In this document: piece after piece, positions 1 to 12,445 of the stretch
Numbering within the stretch: position 1 is the stretch's first letter
Layout: every line of letters begins with the position of its first letter
From: Pipra filicauda
Lineage: Eukaryota > Chordata > Aves > Passeriformes > Pipridae
DNA length: 64,000 nt
Assembly (NCBI RefSeq): GCF_003945595.2
Contig: NW_024104421.1
Location: 5,704,001-5,768,000 of the forward strand
Reading direction: 5' to 3'
Translations under genes and position numbers: made by a program
The notes under the pieces: generated by a model
Told to the model about the DNA's origin: nothing
Databases searched by the model: none
What the model saw: only the letters and a program-made list of their open reading frames with translations

Positions 1-3000
1 CTATTTTGCTACAATATATTAAGACATATCCTAAGTGAATTAGAATAAAATAGATCAACTGTTATGAAATAAATACCTGTTCATCTACATCATCGATTGT
101 CACTGCATAGATGTACATGTAGATAATAAAAATATTACATCTATACAAATAATTTAGTTCCACATAATAGAAAAAATAATTACTACTCAGCATTGTCAAA
201 AGCTTCATGCTTTTAAAAGATAGCAGCTCTGCCTCGACACTCATTCATGATAAATGAACCTCATTTCAGCATTTGTTGAGAGCAGGAGACCTTTATCCTG
301 TGACATTGTTCCATTCCACTGTCATTATTTCTTAATTATCTCTGTCATCACTAGTTTGGAGCTTGGTATATGTTGCTGGCGAAATTCAGCTTTGACTTAA
401 GTGGGTACAATGTCATTTACTCACAATAGAAATTACGTTCATTTGTGTCAGAACTTCATTTAATTCTCAGCTCTTAACCAGTGGCTCATGATTCACTTTT
501 CTTGTTCACAACAGATGCTGGAAAATAAACTCAGAAAACTAATTTCTAGAATGAGAAGATGCCGTTCATATGTCACACATCTGTGGATGAATCTCATCCT
601 GCTGTCTTCTTCCTGTCCCTGCCACCTGTCCTACATTCTGCTGGGGGAAAAGCAGAGCTACCTAACTGGGTGTCTGTCCTGCAAGCCAGGTTTGCTATTT
701 GCACAGTGAGATATGTTCTTTGAAGGTCTGATGGTGGCAGCAGGAACGCAGTACTCCTTGAACATCCTCAACCAAAGCAGTCCTCTTAGGTAATTGAGAT
801 CTAATCAGATTCTCCCTCCTGTGCTTAAGTCTTTTGTACTTTAACAGCTGCTGCATAATTTTTTGGCTGGACCATGGGACCACAATAATGTGCCCAGTCA
901 TAAAGTGATACCTCATGTGCTGGTTCTGAGCCTCTTTCCTACCTAGGCCATGGTAAATAAATTTTGTTAGGTTTAGAATGATGTTTTCTATTCTCTAATA
1001 ATTTGTAATTTATTTTTTTTTTCCAGTGAGAGAAAGGAACTAAACTCTGGTAATTCTAATTGACACAGTTTCAATTCTGCATAATCAGTCATTTCAAGGA
1101 TTTATTTCTAGCCATGAGTCATTGCTTTCCCTTTTGTTTACAGTCAGGGAATAAGTCAGAAAATATTCAAAGATAATGTCTTAGCACCATGCAAAGAACT
1201 GGGGGTCTTTCATCAGCAAAGTGTGGTTGCTACTGGCTGAAGTTTTTGGAAGGGATAGGGGCTGGCAGTGCACATAGTTTCCCAGAAGGGATTGGAAGGG
1301 TGACCATAGGCCCATGGCACCAGTTTTTCTTCCAGCCCTGACTGACAAAATGGGTAAGTCTGGTGCACTGGAAGAAGTGTGCTGCAAATTTTTGCACTCA
1401 GCCTGAGGGGGCTGAGATTTCCTGATGGAAAACCACAATAATTGTGGTTTTGCAAAGAGCATAACTAAATACTAGGAATGTTGGTTCCTTCCACCCCACC
1501 CCAAAGTCTTGTTACCCATCTTGAATTCATTATCTTATCACGAAATACAATATTTACAAATTTCTCGATCTAGTGTGTGACCATTGAGGAAATTCACAGC
1601 ACCAGAACCTGCCTAAAGGTCACAGCTATTGATAATTGTGAAGGCTGTATGAAGGCTATTTTATTATAAGTAATTTTTTTTTGGTGTTTAAGGAAAGAAA
1701 ATATTTTTTCAGTCTGTTTGAATATGCTGTCATATTGGCCCACCACATCAATAGGAGTCCTGTGATGTATATGCAGATGTCAGAATGGATAAGGATATAG
1801 GACAGTATAACCATAATAACAACTCAAGCATGTAAAGAAATCGTATTTCAAGCGTGGCTAAATCATGAATAGTCTTATCGAGATTTCATATCAGGGTTTC
1901 TAACTTGTCATTCAATCATTGTGCATATATATGAACAGTATTTAAAGAAATAAACTATGGTGAGGCACAAAGTTAAAGGGCTGGAAGTGGTGTCAGACAT
2001 TCTTATTAGTACATCTGAGTCTCTAAAACATGTGGTTCATTAACTTTCATGGGATGCTTCTATTGATGTGTGATTTCTGTGATCTTACAGGGAGATATTG
2101 TATTTACTTCATTCAAAAAACACCTGTTTGAGAAGGAACATGACAGAATTGTAGAAAATTCTTTACCAATTTCAAAGTTCCTTAAGAAAATCTATACCTG
2201 CAAAATGGCACTCCTACATTTATTTTTTTTTTCAGATTTAGTTGTCACAAGTACTTTTTCTCTTAAAAACATGAGTTTTTCCCGAATGGTTTATAATGCA
2301 CATAGTCAAAGGCAACAAGTATAATGATAAAATAATATAATGATAACTTTAATCAACTGGCTGAGAGCAAACTTCTGGAGTACTGTAATACAGCATCTCT
2401 CATTCACTGTAAAAATTCAGAAATCCAGCCACAGTTTTAGGGTAGAATCACTGCCAAATAACCGTGAATATGGAACATTTCATATTGCTTTCATAACAGT
2501 GAATGGTGCACATAGGGAGAAACCTCTGAGAAGAGGAACTTTAAAAATGCAGGGTTTAAAGCAAAAGTAAAAAAAAAAAAAGAATTAAAGCAAGCTTTTT
2601 TGTAAACTCCAAAGCTTTTGCATAAATTCTCAGTCAGGCAATAGACAGTAATTTCCTCTGCCCAAAAGAGATAAAAATGTCACCACACTCTTCTCCATAT
2701 CGAGTTGTCATTTGATTTAATAGAGAGAAGCTCACAAAGGTCTAGATCTAGTTGTGAGGCTGGTACTATATTCAGGTTTTGATGAAGTTTTGATGTTTTG
2801 CTCTATTTGAGAGCAGCCTAAAAGCTTTTTTAAGATAAGTTAATAGATTGTGACTCCACTGTGCCTGTCCATCAGCTGAAAATCAGCTAGAAATCACAGC
2901 TCTTGAGTGCTGTAGACCTTAGCCTGTAAAAAAAGATTGCAGAAGAACTTAGGAGTAGGATTTGTCTTACCTACATTTAACTATTTACAGTGTAGATGCA

Positions 3001-3275
3001 TGTATCTCATCTGTCATCTGTAGAAGTGGGTACTGTGCTGTGAATTATCTGAACCCTCTTACTTGCCTGCCTTAAGATGTCATTTAGCATAACTAGTCTT
3101 CTCCATTGACTGTGAAGGGATGACCAACTCAAACAGGCACATGAACCCCAGTGTAGGACAATAAGTCCAATTCTGAGATTTAGAATTTCACTCCTCTAAG
3201 GTAATGATGCTCATAGAAAGCATCAACATGTTGCAATATGTCATGAAACTATAGAAACAAGAGGTTCTGGGGAAA
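1..3275. other. AT-rich unique sequence, no gene seen
   Basis: This stretch holds only short open frames (under about 95 codons), none with a recognisable motif. It contains short A or T runs (for example T10 near 1012 and A12 near 2569) and no CR1 tail or other repeat I can identify. Short frames at 1181-1462 overlap in different reading frames on the same strand, which argues against coding. I read it as intergenic or intronic DNA. Confidence 0.6.
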
Positions 3276-3640
3276 GTGATTCCCCTTCCAATGGCTTTCC
3301 AGCTCCTCATACAATCTGATCTCATGGGAGTCCTTGGATTTTTTTTCCCTGATGAACATGGTAGAAGCCACGGGCCAAGACAGTCCTGGAATCTCCTTCT
3401 ACAACCTTCTCCTTCAGCTACTCATCTGCCAGGAAGCCAGAACCCTTCCACTGACCGCCCGCATACAGTGGCTGCTTTGGCAGCCTGCTGCAGAGAGGTA
3501 GGACAGCTGCTGGGTGGGCAGGAAATGGGGTGGGGACTGATTTGGGAGGGAGAACTGAAAACATTTGTGTTTTCCCCACCTAACTTCCCTTCCCCTGGAG
3601 CAACCATGTCTCAGTTCCGGGGAGTGTGACTGGCACTTGA
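3276..3640. other. Locally GC-richer block, function unknown
   Basis: Base composition rises clearly above the AT-rich surroundings, with C-rich and G-rich words and a donor-like GAG|GTAGGA near 3495. Open frames occur on both strands (117 codons on plus, 85 and 61 on minus). GC-richer DNA contains fewer stop codons, so this overlap is expected without coding. It could be an exon of a noncoding transcript, a regulatory element or an old unrecognised repeat. I cannot choose between these from sequence alone. Confidence 0.3.
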
Positions 3641-6600
3641 AAGAACATGCAGAGGCTCCATTGTGGGTCATAAGATGCTTATAGCAACGAGATTCTTGAG
3701 TACTGATATGGTATTTGCATACTGCCCATCCTCATCAGGAAAGGGACACTTTCCTTTCTAAATTGCTTGAGTTATCTAATGTGAGAGAAAGCACACTCTG
3801 ATAGATCTGTCTTACAGGAGCGGGGTTTGGTCTCAAAACATGACTGACATCACATACTTTCTGAAGCTCCCTGGCAAAGACTAGCTGTCCACGTGATGAA
3901 CAGTTGATTCATGCTGGTCTTGTGAGCCTAAGGCTAAAAAAGTAATAGATTTCCTGAATATGTACAGGCCAACGTGGGCAGCACATGTTAAAATTGGCAG
4001 TTCCGAGATCTGTAGAGAGGCCACTGTTGATATAATGGCTTTGCAATCACTAAGAGGAACTACCTTCTTTGGGATTCTGCTCCTTTCCCTGAACCCCACA
4101 TATTTTAGGTGTGTCAGAGCAATTAGGACGAATCAGAAATTCCTTAGTTTGCTAAACTGCCTGAATGACAGCAGAGTTTAGACTGAGGATGAGAATCTGA
4201 CTGACAAAACATATGGATCCATGGATACAACTGGTATTGCTATGTGGCTATGTGGAATTATTTATAATGAATATATGTGTGCCCTCTGTGAAGTGGTAAA
4301 TCTGTTTACAGAATGACTTGGAATAGGCTGGACTGGAACAGCCCTAATACAAGAATAGAGTAAATGGGTGTGTCTGCACACTTGCAAATGTACTGGTATG
4401 TGTGTTATACACATTGTGTATGAGGAACAAACCTAAATAATAATTATATTTGTAGCAATTTTAGCACATCATAAACAATATAACATTCTATAATTTCTAA
4501 ATATGAAGGAAATTTGAGCTCATCAGAGAGGACAGTGAGACTGGGAGCTATCGAACTAATCCTTTTCTATCAGTACTTTTTATGGAAGTGATGGTGAAAC
4601 TCATGAGCTGAAAATGGTTTTCATGGAAAAATCAGAATGCAGACATAATGAAGATGGACACTTAAGCGATTTATTATAACACATTTAGAAAATCTTGCAA
4701 TACACAACATTTATGTGATATTTGGTGAACAAACAATAAAAACACAGTGTAAATTAGAAGAAAGACTGACTTAATATGAGTTGTAGTCAGCTACTTGAGT
4801 GGTGAGAATTAGCAAGAAGTTCTTCAGAGGAACTAAGGAAAAACATTGGAAAAGGTAGAATCAAAGGAAAATGTAATAAACTGGGGGAATAAAAAATAAA
4901 TGAATGTATAAAGTTATGCCTGTTCTGACTAGAAAAATAACCCCAAAGAAGCAACAAACTTTGCTTAAAAGATAAGAAAAGAAATAAAATAGAAAAGCAG
5001 GCTAGAGCAGGGGGCTGAGATTGACACCAATATATTAGTGAACAGTGTATTATGTAGAGAGAGAATTAGTGAAAATGGCCAATAAAGTTCTGAGCAGGTG
5101 ACACATCATATTTATTATAGCATGATGGAGAGAGTTTGGGGTCACATTCTGTTAGCAAGGGATCTCTAGCTTCTACATTTTGCTTGGCAGTACCAGACAG
5201 CAATCACTCTTACCCACACTTAGTAAACAGTAGGCTGAAGAAGCATCATAGTTTGCTGGTTTTATTAGCCAGCAAATTATGCAAACATTTTTTTTTCTAT
5301 CTCAACCAAAAATCTGTATGTCCTTTGGCTGGGAGTAAAGTTAGATCTCATCAGAGACCTCTTTGTTCCTTTGAAATACAGACTGAGAATGCACATTGAT
5401 AGCATTGCAGTAAAACAGTTTATGAGCAATTTTTTTTAAGCACTGATTAAAATACTATTCTCAAACATGCTTTAAAAATATATTCTTTTTAATATGTGTT
5501 TTAAAAAATATATGAAATGGTGCTTTAAAAATCTTTAAAATATTATAATACAGCCCTTTAAAGTATAAATTTTGTTTGATCTCTATTGAGTAAGAGCATG
5601 GTGGTTCCTAGTTGATGAGAAGCTTGTTGAACAGTAAGAATTCAACTAGTATGGAGGATGAACATTTCATTTTGACTTTTGTAGAAAAATATATATGCAT
5701 ATTTTTATGTATATATGCATCTATAACTGATTGCTAAATTTCCAAATTTCAACCACCTGCTGCTTTTGCTTTCTCTAATTTATATTGCCCTACAGAAGCA
5801 GAACAGTTGTTCTGTGTAACTGATTAATATTATACAATACCTACTTAGGACCAACTCAAAGGCACTTGAACTAATGAGCAGATTCTTAGTGAGTTCCAGG
5901 GGTTTTTGGAGCAAGCTCTCAAGAGATGTCTGTTATTCAACAATTGTACTGGATTTCTGTTGTTATATAATCTTAGATAAAAATAAAAAAATATTTTCAG
6001 AGAATTGGAAGCAGAAGGAACAAATGCACCATATTTGAATATATATATAAACACATACACATAACACTAATCTTTGAAGCAGTAAATTTTCTCTAAAGCC
6101 TTTCACATATCATTACGTATGGCTTTTAAGAATGTACAACTCTCTAATGTTTTTGAAAGCATTATATCTTTGGGTACTAAATAATTAATCACTTCATCTT
6201 ACTTTTCAGTAGAGGGCACTCAGAACAAATCATAGATCAAAATAACGTATAAAAGATACTAAACATAATGCAAGATATTCATAACAAACCCTGCCATGTC
6301 TTAAACAAGACTACTATATATTTACATCTATTTAATATGATAAGCAACGGTATAAAAAGATAAAACTTTTCAAAACTTGAGCTGTCTTTTGTGCACATTC
6401 TTATGTGTTTCACAGCATGATGTAAGCAAGCTATTAAACTTTGAGAAAAAGTGGTTTGTTCCTTTTAATGGATTAACTAGCCAGGGTCTAATAAAAAATT
6501 TAACAACTTTTTAATGAACTAAGGCTGTCCTCTCTTTCAAGACATAATGAATAGTGTGTATAGGTCTTGGCAACAGGCATCATTCCCTTTTTTGGTACAG

Positions 6601-9600
6601 ATAATTTAAAATATGCAAAGTTGAAAACATTCAGGTTTTGTTTCCAGCAAAAACTGATCTATATGTAGGAATAAAAGGGTCCTGATTCTTCATTAGTTTT
6701 ATCTAGCTTTTGTACCAGTATAATTCTAATGAATGCAGCTATCAAACCGTTATAAAAAGAGTAATGCAGTGTAAATCTGGATAAGCAATTTGATTATATT
6801 GCATTTAATGAAGAAATACCGCAGATACAAAGGAGCTTTTATGAAAATGTTGATATTTTAAATAAAATTCAAGAAAATAATCGACCTATGACACTTAGAA
6901 GCCTTTTACAAGGGGATGTGAAACGTAACAAGTTTAAAGGGTGAAAACTTTTGATACTTTTCGTATGGTTGTTATATAAGAGCTCCATTTAACTCTATAA
7001 ATAGAAAGAGAAGATATATTTCTTTGTGGTTTGGTTTTACTTTATTTTTTCATACAAGTATCTAAGCTCAAAACATGTATCTGTACTTTATGAACTTTGT
7101 GAGTTTGTACTCACTAACATGAGCCCACAAGCTTCGTACACACAAAAGTGTTCCTTGAACACCTGGTTAGTTTTTGCTCAGGAAGGTCTTCTATGCTTAC
7201 ATGGAAAGAAGTGTCTATCTTCTATTATGTCTGGATTAAACCCAGAAAACAGAGGGGTGTGTTCATCTGTACCTTCATTGAAAGAAACATCAATCACAGA
7301 CTTTTACTTATTTCTTCAAATGATACCTTTTTATACATTTTTATAGGGTTTTTTTTATCCTTGCAAAATAGAAAAACTGCCACTGTTTATCTACAGAGGA
7401 GGTACATCAAAACAGTAAATTTTTTTTTACACTTTTCCCAAAGTGAGATTCAAATTTGATCTGCTGGAGAAGAAGGAAATTCCACCTGCTTGCTGATTCT
7501 TTCTGGGCATAACTTGTTGAAAAATGGCCATGCTGAGGTTGGTTGCTAGCACTCTGTTTTTGAGACCCGGTGACTAGAAGCGCTGACAGCAGTAGCTGTG
7601 TCACTAATATGGCACCACCCCTGCTATGCCAGTGATAAGTTTCTAATAAACTAGCACTGGTAATCATCTGGAACCAGGCACCAGTTCTTTGAGACTAACC
7701 ACTGGGTATTAGCAGGAAAATTGCAAACTTATTTTATTTTTGAGCTAAATTGGCACCAGGACGTGAAGCTACTTCTGTAGAGGTGAAAAGCTAGAAAACT
7801 AATCTACCATACTGCTAACTCTAAGGGTTTAGCCAGTCCTGTGTCTCTGTGTGACATAATTCAAGGCTTTTATTTTTTGAAATATATAACCCTGGTGATT
7901 TAGATATTGACTTAAAAGATCATCCTAGAAGAAAGTTTATTATAATATCTCTCCTCCATGTCAGAAAAGTACATACTGTGAAATTAAAGTAACACACCAT
8001 TTCTCATAAAAGGAATCTAGTCTGTGCTCTAGATTTATTGGGTAAAAAATCTTTATTACAAAGTCATTTGAATGTGTTTCGTAAAATTGTGTGCTATATT
8101 TGAAGACTGTGACCTGAAAAGAAGCACATATACATGGTTATGCTCTTTGAAATATCTGTATGTGTATAGTATATTAGTTATATATGCAAGTATTTGAGAT
8201 TCCTACAATAATACTTAGGACTACTTCAGGAATATAAATAAAGAGAAAATTGAGTAATTTTTGTTCCATGTTGCATAGAAGTACCTTGCAGTATAAATAC
8301 TGACAACAAGCAATGCACATATAAGGTACACCTACAGCCCTGGTTTTGTTTCAGATCAGGTGTGTAATTCCAGTTTTTCCCTTTTTCTGTGCTTTGGTTT
8401 GCATCTCGGGGTGGTGTCAGAGTTATGAATGGGATTCCCTTCTAAAGTAAAGAACCTGGAAGAAGAGATCCAGGAGAGTGCTTAACATCCTCCATCAACT
8501 ATTTACTCAGTCATTCGTTCACTCATCAGGGGAACAATTTAATCCTCCTTAAAATGTGACATGGATACTGGGCTCTCAGCACCCATGGTTTCACCCTGTG
8601 TGACTTTTCTGCTGTACTACTTGTAATACAGACTGTGCCAAAAACCCCCAAAATCTGTACACTTCAGGTATCTTAAAAATTCTCAGTAATATTTCTTGGT
8701 CCATAAATCATGCAGAGGCAGTTTATCACAAGCATTCAAAATCTGAAATTTGTGCTGTGTTGGTTGATTTAAAATGTGTATTCAGATCAGATGGTAAGCG
8801 TCATATCTTGATTAATTGAGGATGGGAATGGAATATTTATGTTTATAAATTCAGTTTGTTTTCCACAAAAAAAAAAAGTTCAATGTTTTATATATTTCTG
8901 CCAAAAGGACATTTGCTGTAAAAGTCAAACACAAAAAGGTTCATGATTATAAGCACTTTGAGAGAAAATTAATCTTCTTAGAAATGGTTTTACAGTCTTT
9001 GCCCAGAACTAATTTGGTCTGTGTGCTTTTTCAATAACAGACAACATAGCTTTTGATTGTTTTAAAAAATATTTATAATGTTAAAATATTAATAACCACA
9101 GGGAACTTAATTATTTTTACTTGAAAAATAAAATGTTAATTATAGCTGGAGGAATCATTGTCCTTTTATATAATACCATGTACTGCAACCGCACAATAAA
9201 ACACAAGAAGAGAAGACTTTTATCTATTTTTTTCTAACACAACACATTTTACATTATTAAAAACATGGTTTCTCAAAATGTCTGTTCCTACTTAAATATA
9301 TATGTCATTGTCCTCATCCAAACACATCTGTAAACTGTCTTATGTGGATTTTTCTGTTAAGATGCCACAACTGCCTAGATAAATGAATAAAAAGTGGGAA
9401 TGTAGAAGAAACTGTAACTGCCTGATACATCAAAAAAGGTTTTCAAACGTGCACAAGTTTTGACAGATGCCACAACAACATGGGCTTCTGGGCTTCATGA
9501 GGAATTATAGAAATCAAAAACAACACTCATTATATGAATACTTTTTATTTTAATCTTATTTTTTCAACAAAACGTATTGGTAAAAGAGCAAAGACTTTAC

Positions 9601-10189
9601 CCTGCAAATTTTCCTACATGATCTCTATTGCTGGGTCTCTGTGTAGTTACAGGAGATCATGAGAACAAAGCCATTTGCAGAACTGTGGTCTTTGCACTGC
9701 TTTATCAAATCAATATTCAAGAGATTTAGAGATTTAATGGCTCTGCTTACCAATGGTAAGCATAAGGCAGAACAATTACCAAGCTATAGCTAACTAGTCA
9801 TGTGTTAGGTTTGGCACCTTTTATTTCCCAGTGTTGAGATGGAATTTTTGTAACATCAACTTTGTGCTGATATTTACCTCAAGAAAATACATACCTTAGG
9901 TTCTTGTGTAATGAATAAATATGTTCATTACTTATACAGGCAGTTTTTTTAAATCTCATCTTTTATAATTTTATTTAGAGCTTGCATTGAAATAATACCT
10001 TCTGAAAGAAAGCTTCTTAGGACATTTTCACAGGTCAGAAACATTAGATTTTAAATTAGATATATCCCAATAAACACTTTTAGTTTCAATTCTACCTGAC
10101 ATTTACATGGGATACTAGTTGTCCTACTTACTAATTTCTACAACAGAAGTAAAATAACATTGGTCTTAGAATGGGTTATGATTTTTCCT
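3641..10189. other. AT-rich unique sequence, no gene seen
   Basis: No gene or recognisable interspersed repeat is visible across about 6.5 kb. There are AT-rich simple stretches, such as the ATATGCAT-rich part near 5685-5725 and the TTTAAAAATAT-type words at 5465-5570. Homeodomain-type TAAT cores are frequent near 9030-9170. The open frames are short and unrelated to any family I know. Confidence 0.6.
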
Positions 10190-10416
10190 GGCTCTGGAGA
10201 AGAGAGAATGAATTCTTTACTGTGAGGGTGGTGAGGCCCTGGCACAGGTTTCCCAGAGAAATTGCGGATACCCCGTCCCTTAAAGTATTCAAAGCCAGGT
10301 TGGATGGGGCTCTGAGCAACCTGGTCTAGTGGAAGGTGTCCCTGCCATGGCAGGGGGAGTTGGAACTAGATGATCTTTTAGGTCCCTTCTAGCCAAAATC
10401 ATTTTATGATTCAATG
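10190..10416 (+). mobile_element. CR1 LINE 3' fragment
   Basis: This is a 5'-truncated CR1 retrotransposon in plus orientation. It contains the end of the reverse-transcriptase frame, then the short 3' untranslated segment with its typical words (GGAAGGTGTCCCTGCC, GTTGGAACTAGATGATC, GGTCCCTTCTAGCC). It ends in two degenerate octamer units, ATTTTATG and ATTCAATG, at about 10,401-10,416. 5' truncation is normal for this family because reverse transcription starts at the 3' end. It is isolated from the other CR1 pieces and is too short to be active. Confidence 0.93.
10207..10329 (+). pseudogene. CR1 ORF2 C-terminal remnant
   Basis: Forty codons plus a TAG stop remain open from 10,207. They encode the C-terminal tail typical of avian CR1 ORF2, with a run like FFTVRVVRPWHRFPRE followed by PSLKVFKARLD. 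The frame is intact to its natural stop, but all catalytic reverse-transcriptase and endonuclease sequence is missing. It is a dead fragment of a mobile-element polyprotein, not a host gene. The intact frame over so short a length gives little information on age. Confidence 0.88.
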
Positions 10417-12298
10417 GGTTTGAGATAATTTTTCCACCTCCAGAGTAAATATTAGGTATTTGTAAACTTCCTTATGTTTGAATTATATTTGACTGTGCTT
10501 TAACATTTTACGTCTTTACTGCCACAGATCACTGCAAATATTTCAACAGAAAAAGAAAAAACCCAAACATACATTCTTTTGTGCATTAGCTTAATGATGC
10601 CAGCACAGGTACGATAAGGAGAACAAAAGAATGCAGCCACAGTGCTGTCAGACTGTTTAATACCAGCGTCCGTCTCGTTCCCTATCTCCTTTCTGACAGT
10701 AGCCAGGATTTGATGCTTTGGGAAAGGCTGCAAGAAACATGGGGAGTTCTTTGCACTTCCTTTGGGAAAAGAGTGCAAGATAATTCTCCATCCACCAGCT
10801 TCTAATGACCTTCCTGATTTACAGCCAATTAACTGCGTTAATAGCTGCCAAAGGACCTCTCCCTCTTGAGGTTTTCTTTCCAGATCCAGAGCCAGGATTC
10901 TTCAGACTATGCCTCTGATTTAAAAAAAAAAAAGAAAAAAAAATTAAAAAAATTAAGATTTTGTTCCCCAGAGGATTATATTTTAGACTCATAATCCGAA
11001 TCCATAGTATGTAGATGTTTTTATATATTTCCTAAATAGAACTTTAAATCACAGCACCAAAGCAGTCCCATCCAACCTTTTACCGGTGCAGATCACGATG
11101 CAGAGCAAGGTGACACTGGTGTGATCATAGCTCAGCTGCTCTGTATTGCAGCCTGGTGGCACAGTGCAAACTCGCCCTCAGTGCTGATGCTGATCAATGA
11201 CTGCAACAATACGAATCATGGCCAGCCCCCTGCCATCTTTGCTGGAGGGCTAGAGGGAAGAAAGCAGTAACTTTAAGAGAAGAGACTGGATGAAGTAGCT
11301 TGGCACTGTCATGCCTTAAACTGTTGCAGAAAGATCTTCCAAAGCTCACCTATCATTATTGCTGCTGAGAAATGTAGGTAAATGGCTGCTACTGACTCTG
11401 GCTTGATAAGGCAGCAAGATTATCATGCACACAGGTGAGATAGCATGAGATTTTCCTTTTACAGAAAATAGAAAAGTTTCCTACGTGAATTCCAGAATTT
11501 GTTATTCTATTTGATACAGGAACAAAGTGCTATGCTTAAAAGAATGAAAAATGGAGTGTGTGATTCTATGTGAGGTACTTGTTATTTATAAGGTCAGGAG
11601 GATGCCATCTTGATCAGGCTGCAGAAAAAAAGAGAGAAGAATGGTGTGCAGCTGCATGGTTAAAACTGTGTTATAGATGCAAGAGAACATTCTGAACCAG
11701 GCAGTGCTAGTAAGGAGGTTAATTTTTCCCAAAGTCAGGACAATAAAGTTTTCAGAGCTTCTGCTTTTGAAACTTGCGTTTACTTTTTATAGAGACTTCC
11801 AGGTGTATTAATATTGCATTCCTCTAATACTTTCTGAAATGTGGACATATACAGCAGTGTAGTGTTTATAGTTTCTTTAGAAATGTAAAAAGTAAAGCTC
11901 TCCTAGAAATGTAGCACTTTAAGGTTAAAATTTCTTTTAGCTCTTGCTCTTTTTCCTACGAAACAGACCCATCATATAGATGCATCACAAAAGGGAAAAT
12001 TAAGATTTTCCTTATAATCATTGTAAAGGTGTCGTTTGTATCATTAAAATTAGAGATATTGCAGTGTATTTCCTTTTTCTGTTAAAATGGAACTCAGGGG
12101 CCGAGGTCAAGACTGTCGATCCTTCACTGTAGGTCAAGTCCAAAGATAATGATAGTATTGACATACTGAGCCTTGCGAGGATCAGGACTCTTTGTAGTTC
12201 TGTCTCCATTTGCAAAGTGTTATTAACAAGGAGAGGACAATGAGTGAAAGCAAGTGAATGGCTTTTGAGGGCATCTTCCCCTCCAATTAAATCAATTT

Positions 12299-12445
12299 CT
12301 TCGCTTTGGTGTTGTAGCGAAGTATTTCCTCGATCATTTTTTGGAACAAAGAAGAAACCAGGTAAGGGACTCCGCAGCTGAAATACACACTGAAGGAGGT
12401 TGGCAACATGATTTCATGAGCTCATGAGGGTCATTTCATGAGCTC
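12299..12445. repeat. Cluster of short inverted and direct repeats
   Basis: Three features sit within 150 bases. CTTCGCT at 12,299-12,305 pairs with AGCGAAG at 12,316-12,322. A perfect 12-base palindrome CATGAGCTCATG lies at 12,415-12,426. The 13-base word ATTTCATGAGCTC occurs at 12,411-12,423 and again at 12,433-12,445. A local 22-base duplication would explain the direct repeat. No function can be assigned. Confidence 0.6.
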
